A DNA stretch of 64,000 bases, from NCBI RefSeq assembly GCF_000429965.1, contig NZ_KE387006.1, positions 63,142-127,141 of the forward strand, read 5' to 3'. The notes under the pieces were generated by a model that was given only the letters and a program-made list of their open reading frames with translations, was not told the origin of the DNA and searched no databases. Origin of the DNA: Desulfogranum mediterraneum DSM 13871. Its GTDB lineage: Bacteria; Desulfobacterota; Desulfobulbia; Desulfobulbales; Desulfobulbaceae. Shown here piece after piece: positions 28,127-35,759 of the stretch. Position 1 is the first letter of the stretch. Each line of letters opens with the position of its first letter. The translations under genes and the position numbers were made by a program.

Positions 28127-29481
28127 AAAAGCTTGTCAAAGTTGCCATCACCACCCTGGGCTGTAAGGTCAACCAGTTTGAATCCGCCTCCTTTGCCACC
28201 GGCTTTGCCGAGGCCGGCTGTGAGCTGGTCCCCTTCTCCCACGCGGCAGATGTCTATGTCATCAACACCTGCACGGTTACTGCCAAGGCCGGTCAACAGT
28301 CCCGCCAGCTGATCCGTAAGGCCATCCAGACCAATCCCGATGCCAGGATCATCGTCACCGGCTGTTATGCCCAGATGGCGCCGGACGCCATCCTGGATAT
28401 CGTCGAGCACAGGGCCTGCCTGGTGGGCAACGACTACAAACACCTGATCGTCGACACCGCCCTCCAGGAGGAACAGCCGGAGCTGGTCGTCCTGATGGGC
28501 AGAATCAGTAACCAAGAGGAGATCTGTCTGCTGCCGGTCCGCCGTTTCGGCGGCCGCACCCGAACCTACCTCCGTATCCAGGACGGCTGCAACAACTTCT
28601 GTTCCTACTGTATTGTCCCCTACACCCGGGGACCGAGCCGCAGTCTCTCCCTGGAGGCAATATTGAAACAGACCGCTATCTTTAGCGAGGAAGGCTACAG
28701 GGAGATGGTGATCACCGGCATCAATGTGGGCAAATACGGCCTGGACCTGGACCAGGGCGAGACCATCTACAGCCTCCTGGACCGACTCTGCCGGGAATTT
28801 CCCCAGCTGCGGATCCGGCTGAGCTCCATCGAACCCACCGAGGTCAACCCCAGCCTGCTGGAGTTGATCAGCCGCCATGCCAACTTCATGCCCCACCTCC
28901 ATATCCCTCTGCAGAGCGGGGACGACGAGGTGCTGCGACGGATGTACCGCCAGTATACCGTGGCCAGCTTCCGCGAGGTCATCCACCAGGTACACCAGGC
29001 CATGCCCCACGGGGCCATCGGCTGTGACGTTCTGGGCGGTTTTCCCGGAGAGACCGAGGCCCAGGCAGAGAACACCTTCCAGACCATTGCCGATCTGCCC
29101 ATCAGCTACCTCCACGTTTTCCCCTACTCCAAACGTCCCGGCACCCTGGCCTCCTTTTTTAGCGACCAGATCCCAGGGCCGGTGAAGAACCAACGGGTCA
29201 AACGCTTGCGCACCCTGGACGAACAGTTACGGACCAGCTTCTACCAGAGCCAACTGGGCTCCAGCCAACGGGTCCTGGTGGAACGTCGTCATACCAAGAG
29301 CGGCCTGCTCCAAGGGTTTTCAGAAAACTACCTCCCCCTCCACTTCAACGGTCCCTCCGCTCTGGTCCATCAAATTGCCTCGGTACGCTTTGATCATATT
29401 GACAATGGCCAACCAATCGGTATTATTCATGATCAACTTGATGAAAACAACCAGGAAACACCTTTAGCCAAACGCAGTTGA
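28123..29481 (+). CDS. mtaB: tRNA (t6A37)-methylthiotransferase MtaB
   Basis: Radical SAM enzyme that converts t6A37 to ms2t6A37 in tRNA. It has 452 residues in the order expected for methylthiotransferases: N-terminal UPF0004 domain with Cys in TLGCKVNQFES, NTCTVT and GCYAQ (second cluster), the radical SAM motif Cys156-Cys160-Cys163 in DGCNNFCSYCIVPYTRG, and a C-terminal TRAM-like region. The TLGCKVNQ start favours MtaB over MiaB or RimO. The ATGA overlap with mnmA indicates translational coupling, forming a tRNA sulfur-modification operon that runs on to cinA. Confidence 0.92.
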   Translation: MKKLVKVAITTLGCKVNQFESASFATGFAEAGCELVPFSHAADVYVINTCTVTAKAGQQSRQLIRKAIQTNPDARIIVTGCYAQMAPDAILDIVEHRACLVGNDYKHLIVDTALQEEQPELVVLMGRISNQEEICLLPVRRFGGRTRTYLRIQDGCNNFCSYCIVPYTRGPSRSLSLEAILKQTAIFSEEGYREMVITGINVGKYGLDLDQGETIYSLLDRLCREFPQLRIRLSSIEPTEVNPSLLELISRHANFMPHLHIPLQSGDDEVLRRMYRQYTVASFREVIHQVHQAMPHGAIGCDVLGGFPGETEAQAENTFQTIADLPISYLHVFPYSKRPGTLASFFSDQIPGPVKNQRVKRLRTLDEQLRTSFYQSQLGSSQRVLVERRHTKSGLLQGFSENYLPLHFNGPSALVHQIASVRFDHIDNGQPIGIIHDQLDENNQETPLAKRS

Positions 29482-29498
29482 AGACAAGGGAGGCTGCC

Positions 29499-30737
29499 AT
29501 GATCGGAGAAATTGTTGCCATTGGTGATGAACTGATCTCAGGAAGAATCACCAACACCACCAGCGGCTATGCTGCCCAGAAACTCGCTGCAGCCGGCTAC
29601 CCCATCCGCTCCATCCATACCATCGGCGACGCCGTGGAGTTGATCGGGCCGACCATCGAGACCAGCCTGAAGCGGGCCGACTTTGTGATCATCACCGGCG
29701 GCCTGGGCTCCACCACCGACGACCTCACCAACGAGGCGGTAATCCAGGCCCTGGGCCTGAAGGGGATAAGACACCCGGAGATCATTGCCAGCATCCAGGC
29801 CCGCCTGCCCCAGCCCAGCGCCAGCCAGCGGGCAGCCATGGAAAAACTGGCCTGGGTCCCGGAGGACGCCACCATCCTGGACGATGCCTACCGGATGGCC
29901 GGCTACATCCTGGCCATCGACGGTACCCCGCTCTTTTTTCTGCCCGGGGTACCGCCCCAGATGGAACAGCTCCTGACCTCCAAGGTGATCCCGGAACTGG
30001 AACGCCGTTTCCCCCGAAGCGAGCAGGGCAGGATCCAACGACTCTATCGCACCTTTGGCCTGGCAGAGGCAGAGATCAACGCCCGTCTGCTCAGCCTGGA
30101 GGAACAGGAGGGCGTCCAGTTGGGCTACTATCCCGTGGGTTGCGAGGTCCACCTCAGCCTGGGCTTAAACCACTCCTCCCAGGAAGCCCTGGAGCCGATC
30201 TTCCAGGAGATCGACGACTTCATCCGCAAGCAGTTGGGCCCGGCCCTCTATGGTATGGGGGAGACCTCCATGGCTGCGGCCACCGGCAGCCTGCTGGCAG
30301 CAGCCGGCAAGACCCTCTGTGTGGCCGAATCCTGTACCGGCGGCCTGATCGCCAGCAAGCTCACCCAGGTGGCAGGCAGCTCCCGCTGGTTTGCCGGCGG
30401 GGTGGTGGCCTACTCCAACCGGCTCAAGGAACTGCTGCTCAACGTGGATCATGCCCTCCTGACCAACTACGGTGCGGTCAGTCCCGAGGCGGCCCGGGCC
30501 ATGGCAGCCCGGTTGGCGGCAAAGGTCAACTGCGACACCGGCGTCTCGGTCACCGGGATTGCCGGTCCGGATGGGGGCACTCAAGAAAAACCGGTGGGCA
30601 CGGTCTATATCGGCCTCTTTCATGACAAACAGGTGACCGCCCGGCTCCATCGCTTCAGCGGCACCCGTACCCAGATCCAGGAACTAACAGCGCTCACCGC
30701 CCTTGATACCGTGCGGCGTGCTCTTCTCAATAACTGA
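29499..30737 (+). CDS. cinA: CinA-family protein (competence/damage-inducible), NMN amidohydrolase-type
   Basis: Two-domain protein of 412 residues. The N-terminal MoaB/MogA-like COG1058 domain begins [20 protein letters not shown] and has [12 protein letters not shown]; the C-terminal CinA domain has [16 protein letters not shown] with the catalytic Ser, [12 protein letters not shown] and [10 protein letters not shown]. Homologues deamidate NMN in pyridine-nucleotide salvage. ATG at 29499 has GGGAGG five bases upstream, better than the in-frame TTG at 29478. It lies between mtaB and recA, the cinA-recA order common in bacteria. Confidence 0.93.
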   Translation: MIGEIVAIGDELISGRITNTTSGYAAQKLAAAGYPIRSIHTIGDAVELIGPTIETSLKRADFVIITGGLGSTTDDLTNEAVIQALGLKGIRHPEIIASIQARLPQPSASQRAAMEKLAWVPEDATILDDAYRMAGYILAIDGTPLFFLPGVPPQMEQLLTSKVIPELERRFPRSEQGRIQRLYRTFGLAEAEINARLLSLEEQEGVQLGYYPVGCEVHLSLGLNHSSQEALEPIFQEIDDFIRKQLGPALYGMGETSMAAATGSLLAAAGKTLCVAESCTGGLIASKLTQVAGSSRWFAGGVVAYSNRLKELLLNVDHALLTNYGAVSPEAARAMAARLAAKVNCDTGVSVTGIAGPDGGTQEKPVGTVYIGLFHDKQVTARLHRFSGTRTQIQELTALTALDTVRRALLNN

Positions 30738-30750
30738 CCAAGGAGATCCC

Positions 30751-31803
30751 ATGGCTGTGCCCAAGGCGACTGCTGCAGAAGGCAGATTAAAAAGTGTTGA
30801 TAACGCTATTGTTCAAATTCAACGGCAGTTCGGCAAAGGCGCCATCATGCGCCTGGGCTCGGATGAACGGGAGAATATCCCGGTCATTCCCACGGGAATC
30901 CTCTCCATCGACCTGGCCCTGGGAGTGGGCGGCTTTCCGCGGGGCAGGGTTACCGAGATCTACGGTCCCGAGTCCTCGGGAAAGACCACCCTGGCCCTCC
31001 ACGTCATCGCCCAGGCCCAGAAGATGGGGGGCAACGCCGCCTTTATCGATGCGGAACATGCCCTGGACACCAGCTATGCCGAACGCTTGGGGGTGGATGT
31101 GGACAACCTCCTGATCTCCCAGCCCGACTTTGGCGAGCAGGCCCTGGAGATCACCGAGATCCTGATGCGCAGCGGCGGCATCGATGTGATCGTGGTGGAC
31201 TCGGTGGCCGCCCTGGTACCCCGCGCCGAGATCGACGGCAACGTGGGGGACCAGCATGTCGGCCTCCAGGCACGGTTGATGTCCCATGCCATGCGTAAAT
31301 TCACCGGGGTGCTCAAACGGACCAACACGGTGCTGATCTTCATCAACCAGATCCGGATGAAGATCGGGGTGATGTTCGGCAACCCCGAGACCACCACCGG
31401 TGGTAATGCCCTCAAGTTCTACAGCTCCATCCGCATCGATATCCGCCGGATGACCCAGATCAAGGACGGTCAGGAGGTGGTGGGTAACCGCACCAAGGTC
31501 AAGGTCGTCAAGAACAAGGTGGCCCCGCCCTTCAAGCTGGCCGAATTTGACATGGTCTATGGTGAGGGGATCTCCCGGATCGGAGACCTGCTGGATCTTG
31601 GGGTGGAGCAGGGACTGGTGGACAAGAGCGGTGCCTGGTACTCTTACCAGGACGAACGGATCGGCCAGGGCCGGGAAAATGCCAAGGCCTTTCTCAAGGA
31701 ACACCCGGAGATGGTCGCCGACATCGAGCACAAGCTCCACCTGGGCTTTGGCATGGCCACGGCTGAGCCCCCGGCCCCTGCCGCCGAAGAACCGGCTGCC
31801 TAG
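30751..31803 (+). CDS. recA: Recombinase RecA
   Basis: DNA strand-exchange and SOS coprotease, 350 residues. Signatures are Walker [25 protein letters not shown], the loop L1/L2 region ending [30 protein letters not shown], and the C-terminal [18 protein letters not shown]. It ends in a Pro/Ala/Glu-rich tail. ATG at 30751 follows AAGGAG; it is only 13 bases behind cinA, so both are probably one transcript. No LexA-like operator could be picked out with confidence upstream. Confidence 0.98.
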   Translation: MAVPKATAAEGRLKSVDNAIVQIQRQFGKGAIMRLGSDERENIPVIPTGILSIDLALGVGGFPRGRVTEIYGPESSGKTTLALHVIAQAQKMGGNAAFIDAEHALDTSYAERLGVDVDNLLISQPDFGEQALEITEILMRSGGIDVIVVDSVAALVPRAEIDGNVGDQHVGLQARLMSHAMRKFTGVLKRTNTVLIFINQIRMKIGVMFGNPETTTGGNALKFYSSIRIDIRRMTQIKDGQEVVGNRTKVKVVKNKVAPPFKLAEFDMVYGEGISRIGDLLDLGVEQGLVDKSGAWYSYQDERIGQGRENAKAFLKEHPEMVADIEHKLHLGFGMATAEPPAPAAEEPAA

Positions 31804-31820
31804 GCTAGGCCCGATCCGAA

Positions 31821-31858
31821 GTCCGCTGCGCCCCCTTTGATCCGGGGGAACAGCGGAC
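31821..31858. terminator. Hairpin downstream of recA
   Basis: GTCCGCTG (31821-31828) pairs with CAGCGGAC (31851-31858), and an inner CCCCC/GGGGG pair extends the stem. It lacks a T-run. It lies between the convergent recA and panE genes. Confidence 0.5.
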
Positions 31859-32048
31859 TCCGTGCCTGAACTCCCCTGGGTATCCTCGCCCTCCAGCAGC
31901 CTCTATCCCAACCAGGCCTTTCTCTGTCGTGACCGACTGCTCGGCCTCCGGTTTCATCTGGAATCCAGCCCTGAATCGGTCCCCTCCCTGCTCAGCCACT
32001 GCGGCCATGAACTGGAAGCGCCCCCCTCCATCCAGTCTGGCAGAGAGC

Positions 32049-33023
32049 TCAACAGCCCCCGGCTCCTCCACTCCCTGGAACAGCTCCCTGTTCCTTAAAA
32101 CGAACCAGGGCTGCCAGGGTACTGCAGGTGGGGGTGGCGATGTTGTGCTCCTCACCCTTGGCCGCCACATAACCCACCAGGGCGTCGACCTCGGTGGGCT
32201 TGTTGTTCTCGATATCCTGGAGCATGGAGGCCCGATGGTTATAGGTCACCGGAATAAGCTGCTCATAAAAGACCCGGCGATAGGCGGCCGGGTCTTTCCA
32301 GGGAGTGGTACGGCCCATGGCGGCAATCACCGCAAAGGTCTCTTCAATCACCTGATTCATCACTCTCCTCGACTCCGGGTGTTCCCCCAGGGCCCCGTAA
32401 TGCACAGCCAACACCGCACCCAGAGGGTTGAGGGCGCAGTTGTAGAGCAGCTTGGCAAAGAGGTCCTGATGGATATCCTCCACCGCCCGGCAGGGCAGGC
32501 CGGCCTGGTTGATGGCCGTGGCCAGGCGGACGGCAGCGAGCGGCACAGCTCCCGGTTGGCAGCCTCCCAGGTGGACATCATCTGCAGACACCGTTATCCG
32601 GACCGTGCCGGGACAGTCAATCTCAAAGCCGGTGATCACCCGTCCCCCCAGGGTCCGTTCCGGGCCAAAGGCCGCCTCCAGCTGCTCGATATTACCGCAG
32701 CCGTTCTGCAGAGAAACCACCTGGCCGGCAAAACCGGACAGGCCTGTGATCGCCGCAATGGCACTCGGGGTATCGTAGGTCTTGGTGGTGAGAAGGAGAT
32801 AGTCATGATCGCTCTGACTGATCTCAGCCAGCCCGGTGAACAGCCCCAGCTGTTCCGGACCGACCCGGTAGTCGCCGAAGATCCCGGTCACCTCTAATCC
32901 CTGTTGGCCAAGGATCGTTTTGAACCGCTCCCGAAGGACAAGGTCCACCTGGTGTCCGGCTGCTGCCAGCATGCAGCCCACGGCCTGCCCCAGGGCTCCG
33001 GCCCCATAGATGAGAAAGTGCAT
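32049..33023 (-). CDS. panE: 2-dehydropantoate 2-reductase (ketopantoate reductase)
   Basis: NADPH-dependent reductase of 324 residues that makes pantoate for coenzyme A. The N-terminus MHFLIYGAGALGQAVGCMLA is the NADP-binding GxGxxG motif; LTTKTYDT, VSLQNGCGN, KLLYNCALNPLGAVL and NHRASMLQDIENNKPTEVD are the family's substrate and catalytic blocks (Lys/Asn/Ser/Asp/Glu). It is divergent from folA. No other pantothenate genes are in the window. Assignment to PanE rather than a more general ApbA-family reductase is moderately sure. Confidence 0.88.
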   Translation of the reverse strand: MHFLIYGAGALGQAVGCMLAAAGHQVDLVLRERFKTILGQQGLEVTGIFGDYRVGPEQLGLFTGLAEISQSDHDYLLLTTKTYDTPSAIAAITGLSGFAGQVVSLQNGCGNIEQLEAAFGPERTLGGRVITGFEIDCPGTVRITVSADDVHLGGCQPGAVPLAAVRLATAINQAGLPCRAVEDIHQDLFAKLLYNCALNPLGAVLAVHYGALGEHPESRRVMNQVIEETFAVIAAMGRTTPWKDPAAYRRVFYEQLIPVTYNHRASMLQDIENNKPTEVDALVGYVAAKGEEHNIATPTCSTLAALVRFKEQGAVPGSGGAGGC

Positions 33024-33151
33024 AGCATGTCTCCTGAAAGTAATAGAGGTGCAATTGCTTGCCTAAAAACCCTGTGCACAATAAGATAGTCCCCCAGCTG
33101 ATTGCAAGCGCTTTTCAGTGAGCCCTTACCGCCCTCTGCCCCGGTGCCTCC

Positions 33152-33670
33152 ATGGAAATCATCCTTATCGCCGCCATGACCCAAGATCGGGTCATCGGTT
33201 ACCAGAACCGCATTCCCTGGAACCTGCCCTCGGAGCAACGGTTCTTCAAACAGGTTACCATGGGGCACCCCCTGATCATGGGGCGAAAGACCTTTGAATC
33301 CATCGGTCACCCCCTGCCGGGTCGAACCAACATCGTGATCACCAGCCGACAGGACTGTCCCTTTGCAGGCTGCCTCCATGTCTCCTCCCTGGACCAGGCC
33401 CTGGACCACTGCCGCGACCGGGACAAGGTCTTTATCATCGGCGGGGCCCAGCTCTACCAGGAGGCACTTGTTCTGGCCGACAGCCTGCTGTTGACCCTGA
33501 TCGATCACCCCTTTCCCGGAGACACCTTTTTCCCGGAGTTCGACTCCACCACCTTTCCCCTGGTGGGACAGGTGGCTGTCCTGGAACCCGTCCCCTACAC
33601 CATCACCCTCCGCCGCCGTACACCACTGACACCAAGCCGTCAGCAAAGGGACAGCAGCAGCCCCTGGTGA
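33152..33670 (+). CDS. folA: Dihydrofolate reductase
   Basis: Reduces dihydrofolate with NADPH. The 172-residue protein begins MEIILIAAMTQDRVIGYQNRIPWNLPSEQRFF (substrate loop; an acidic residue pairs with Trp), then has the cofactor motifs GRKTFESIG and IVITSR, and VFIIGGAQLYQEAL. Its C-terminal tail is Arg/Ser-rich and slightly longer than usual. The gene is separated from the following selenoprotein gene by a hairpin and a promoter-like stretch, so they are likely independent. Confidence 0.95.
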   Translation: MEIILIAAMTQDRVIGYQNRIPWNLPSEQRFFKQVTMGHPLIMGRKTFESIGHPLPGRTNIVITSRQDCPFAGCLHVSSLDQALDHCRDRDKVFIIGGAQLYQEALVLADSLLLTLIDHPFPGDTFFPEFDSTTFPLVGQVAVLEPVPYTITLRRRTPLTPSRQQRDSSSPW

Positions 33671-33716
33671 CAGGACCGCCAGAACGACAGCTCCCCATCC
33701 TGATCCCTGATCCCTG

Positions 33717-33740
33717 CCCCGGCCCAACTCCGTGCCGGGG
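33717..33740 (+). terminator. Hairpin after folA
   Basis: CCCCGGC (33717-33723) pairs with GCCGGGG (33734-33740); no adjacent T-run, so termination is tentative. Confidence 0.45.
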
Positions 33741-33749
33741 AGCAGCTCC

Positions 33750-33776
33750 TTGACTTTCCTTTTTTTTTAATATAAA
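33750..33776 (+). promoter_or_regulatory. Candidate promoter of the selenoprotein gene
   Basis: TTGACT (33750-33755) and TATAAA (33771-33776) flank a pyrimidine-rich spacer of 15 bases in the most AT-rich stretch of the neighbourhood. The spacer is short, so this remains a candidate. Confidence 0.4.
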
Positions 33777-33797
33777 TTCCTGATAGGAAGGTACAAT

Positions 33798-33818
33798 TGC
33801 ATAGTAATCGTCTATGCA
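33798..33818 (+). promoter_or_regulatory. 7-bp inverted repeat in the leader of the selenoprotein gene
   Basis: TGCATAG (33798-33804) and CTATGCA (33812-33818) flank TAATCGT, about 27 bases before the ribosome site. It could be an operator or a leader hairpin. Confidence 0.4.
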
Positions 33819-33855
33819 TACTTCCTCTCTTTCATTTTCCTTACAGGAGGATTGT

Positions 33856-34245
33856 ATGAAGAAAAAGGATCTACACCAACTGCTTGCCGGCCTCAGTGTT
33901 GCCGGGCTGATCAGTGCCGGTGGTATCGCCGTTCCAGGGGCGCATGCTGCAGGCAGTGGCTGAGGTGCCAAGCCTAGCGCCGGGAGCGCTAGCGAGGTAG
34001 AGAAACCTGCTTCAGGCAGTGGCTGAGGTGCCAAACCTAGCGCCGGGAGCGCTAGCGAAGTGAAGAAACCTGCTTCAGGAAGCGGCTGAGCCGGGCACAA
34101 AGACAGCGCCGGGAGCGCTGTGGAAAAGGCCAAGGATGAAGCTGGCAAGGCCATGGACAAGGCTAAGCATGAAGCGGGCAAAGTCATGGACAAAGCCAAG
34201 GAAGAGATGAAGAAGCAGCCCGGAAAAAGTGGCTGAAGCGGTTAA
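33856..34245 (+). CDS. Putative selenoprotein with four in-frame UGA (Sec) codons, SbtA-like modified-peptide precursor
   Basis: Reading TGA as selenocysteine gives a 129-residue protein from ATG 33856 (AGGAGG five bases upstream) to TAA 34243. Sec codons are at 33961, 34024, 34087 and 34234 (residues 36, 57, 78, 127), each directly after Ser-Gly. The leader MKKKDLHQLLAGLSVAGLIS continues to a hydrophobic stretch ending in AHAAGSG. Then come three tandem SGU-containing repeats (the first two are 63 bases with four differences), an amphipathic Lys/Glu/Ala helix (about 85-120) and the tail KSG-Sec-SG. Each TGA is followed by a SECIS-like stem-loop. The leader and SG-Sec motifs resemble, from memory, the SbtA thio(seleno)oxazole RiPP precursor family; no SbtM-type maturase is in the window. 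If the TGAs were stops, only a 35-residue peptide would be made, which would not explain the conserved downstream frame. Confidence 0.85.
33974..33992 (+). promoter_or_regulatory. SECIS-like hairpin 1
   Basis: CTAGCGC and GCGCTAG form a 7-bp stem around loop CGGGA, starting 10 bases after the TGA at 33961. The loop lies 17 bases from the UGA with a G in its first two positions, as expected of bacterial SECIS elements. Confidence 0.75.
34037..34055 (+). promoter_or_regulatory. SECIS-like hairpin 2
   Basis: Identical stem and CGGGA loop to hairpin 1 at the same spacing from the TGA at 34024. Confidence 0.75.
34103..34121 (+). promoter_or_regulatory. SECIS-like hairpin 3 with compensatory stem changes
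   Basis: ACAGCGC and GCGCTGT close the same CGGGA loop, starting 13 bases after the TGA at 34087. Relative to hairpins 1 and 2 the stem differs at two positions on each side, and both pairs are preserved. Confidence 0.75.
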
Positions 34246-34250
34246 CAATA

Positions 34251-34267
34251 ACGTGCAGGTTGCACGT
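34251..34267 (+). promoter_or_regulatory. SECIS-like hairpin 4 for the last UGA
   Basis: ACGTGCA (34251-34257) and TGCACGT (34261-34267) form a perfect stem with a GGT loop, starting 14 bases after the TGA at 34234 and beyond the TAA stop. A short G-rich apical loop is what SelB recognises in known elements. Confidence 0.65.
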
Positions 34268-34284
34268 GCAACATGATAAAATAG

Positions 34285-34317
34285 AGCCGATACCTTACCA
34301 GGTGTCGGCTTTTTTTG
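34285..34317 (+). terminator. Rho-independent terminator of the selenoprotein gene
   Basis: AGCCGATACCT (34285-34295) pairs with AGGTGTCGGCT (34300-34310; one G-T pair) and is followed by seven T. It shows that transcription continues past all four TGAs. Confidence 0.9.
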
Positions 34318-34394
34318 TACCAACCGTCCGGACAGCGGCGCAGCAACGATGACCCTGCCGGACCAACCCCTTCCCCCTGCCCCAGAGTGTACCC

Positions 34395-35135
34395 ATGCGT
34401 CGTTTTTTCCTCAGCCCGGAGATGATCGAAGACAACACCATCCGCCTCAAGGGCACAGAGGCCCGCCATATGGCCAAGGTCCTCCGCCTCCAGCCGGGTG
34501 ACCAGGTTGAGTTCTTTGACGGCAGTGGCCTGATCTACCTGGCCACCCTTGAGCGGGTTGACTGGGACAGCGTCATTGCCGCCCTGGAACAGACCCGGAC
34601 AGAACAGGCGCAGAACAAGGCCCCCCTGACCCTGATCCTGGGCCTGCTCAAGGGGAAGAAAATGGATCTGGTCATCCAGAAGGCCACCGAACTGGGGATC
34701 GAACGCTGCATCCCGGTGCACAGCCGTTACTGTGAAAACTTTCGCCACCAGGAACGCCAGAGAGAGCGCTGGCAGCGGATCATGATCGAGGCCTGCAAAC
34801 AGTGCCGCCGGACCACGCCCATGACCATCGATCCGGTCAGTGACCTCGCTGATCTGGAGTTGGAGGGATACCGGCACCGCCTCCTGGCCTGGGAAGCTGA
34901 ACAGGCCCAGGTCCTACCCCGGGATCTCACCGCTCAACCAGGCCCCGTCTGTCTCTGTATCGGACCCGAGGGCGGCTGGCACCCGCAGGAGGTTGAACAG
35001 CTGACCCGTGCCGGCTGCCGCCCCTTTTCCCTGGGCCCCAGGATCCTGCGGGGCGAGACCGCGGCCATCGCCGGCATGGCCATCATCCAGTATCTCAGTG
35101 GCGCACTCTCGCCCCGGCAGCCTCCCCCTGCCTAG
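34395..35135 (+). CDS. rsmE: 16S rRNA (uracil-1498-N3)-methyltransferase
   Basis: SPOUT-class SAM methyltransferase of 246 residues acting on U1498 of 16S rRNA. It has an N-terminal PUA-like domain (MRRFFLSPEMI; HMAKVLRLQPGDQVEFFDG) and a knotted catalytic domain with KGKKMDLVIQKATELGI, GPEGGWHPQEVEQL and LGPRILRGETAAIAG, the family hallmarks. ATG at 34395. It begins 78 bases after the selenoprotein terminator and is followed at 166 bases by dtd. Confidence 0.94.
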   Translation: MRRFFLSPEMIEDNTIRLKGTEARHMAKVLRLQPGDQVEFFDGSGLIYLATLERVDWDSVIAALEQTRTEQAQNKAPLTLILGLLKGKKMDLVIQKATELGIERCIPVHSRYCENFRHQERQRERWQRIMIEACKQCRRTTPMTIDPVSDLADLELEGYRHRLLAWEAEQAQVLPRDLTAQPGPVCLCIGPEGGWHPQEVEQLTRAGCRPFSLGPRILRGETAAIAGMAIIQYLSGALSPRQPPPA

Positions 35136-35301
35136 TGGCCGGAGCCGCCGCTCTCTGCCTTCCCCGGGGCAAGAATCCCTTTCCCTGGAAAAACTCCTCT
35201 GGTAAGCTGCGTGTATTACGGTAGTTTGCCGCGGCGACCTACCTTGTAGCCACAGCCGTGTCAGCGGCCCTTCCCTGCCCACCCTTGCCCCCTACAGATT
35301 C

Positions 35302-35751
35302 ATGCGCGCACTTATTCAACGGGTCTCCCAGGCCCGGGTCGATGTCGGCCCAAAAACCATCGGAGCCATTGATCAGGGCCTGCTGGTCCTCCTCGGTGTC
35401 CACGCCGATGACAACGAGCGAGATCTCCGTTGGCTGACGGAAAAAATAGTTCACCTCCGCATCTTTGACGATGATCAGGGGGTGATGAACCATTCGCTCT
35501 TGGACATTCAGGGAGAACTCCTTATAGTATCACAGTTCACCCTCTTTGGAGACTGTCGCAAGGGCCGACGCCCCTCCTGGTCCGGTGCGGCTCCTCCGGA
35601 CACCGCTCGTCACTGGTACCAAGGCTTCATCGCAGCCTGTAAAGGTCTGGGTGTACCTACCCAAAGCGGTGAATTCCAGGCCATGATGGCCGTGACCCTC
35701 ACCAACGACGGCCCGATCACCCTTTTACTCGACTCCCATAAACCCTCTTGA
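35302..35751 (+). CDS. dtd: D-aminoacyl-tRNA deacylase
   Basis: Homodimeric editing enzyme of 149 residues that frees D-amino acids and Gly from mischarged tRNAs. It begins MRALIQRVSQARV and includes GLLVLLGVHADD, LLIVSQFTLFGDCRKGRRPSW (the conserved SQFTL motif) and the C-terminal GVPTQSGEFQAMMAVTLTNDGPITLLLDS, which holds the Gly-cis-Pro-like substrate loop at its expected position though with variation. It ends seven bases before the start of the M16 protease gene, with which it is probably co-transcribed. Confidence 0.94.
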   Translation: MRALIQRVSQARVDVGPKTIGAIDQGLLVLLGVHADDNERDLRWLTEKIVHLRIFDDDQGVMNHSLLDIQGELLIVSQFTLFGDCRKGRRPSWSGAAPPDTARHWYQGFIAACKGLGVPTQSGEFQAMMAVTLTNDGPITLLLDSHKPS

Positions 35752-35759
35752 GACAGCCC

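Noticed and set aside
31929..32897. 322-codon plus-strand frame opposite panE
   Set aside because: It overlaps the well-supported minus-strand ketopantoate reductase and has no ribosome site or recognisable domain.
33856..33963. Short 35-residue peptide ending at the first TGA of the selenoprotein frame
   Set aside because: The frame continues with conserved repeats, three further TGAs in the same SG context, SECIS-like hairpins and a terminator only after the TAA at 34243; a plain stop does not explain these.
33952..34121. Possible CRISPR or simple tandem repeat
   Set aside because: Units are 63 bases, contiguous without spacers and in frame, and encode the Sec motif; there are no cas genes.
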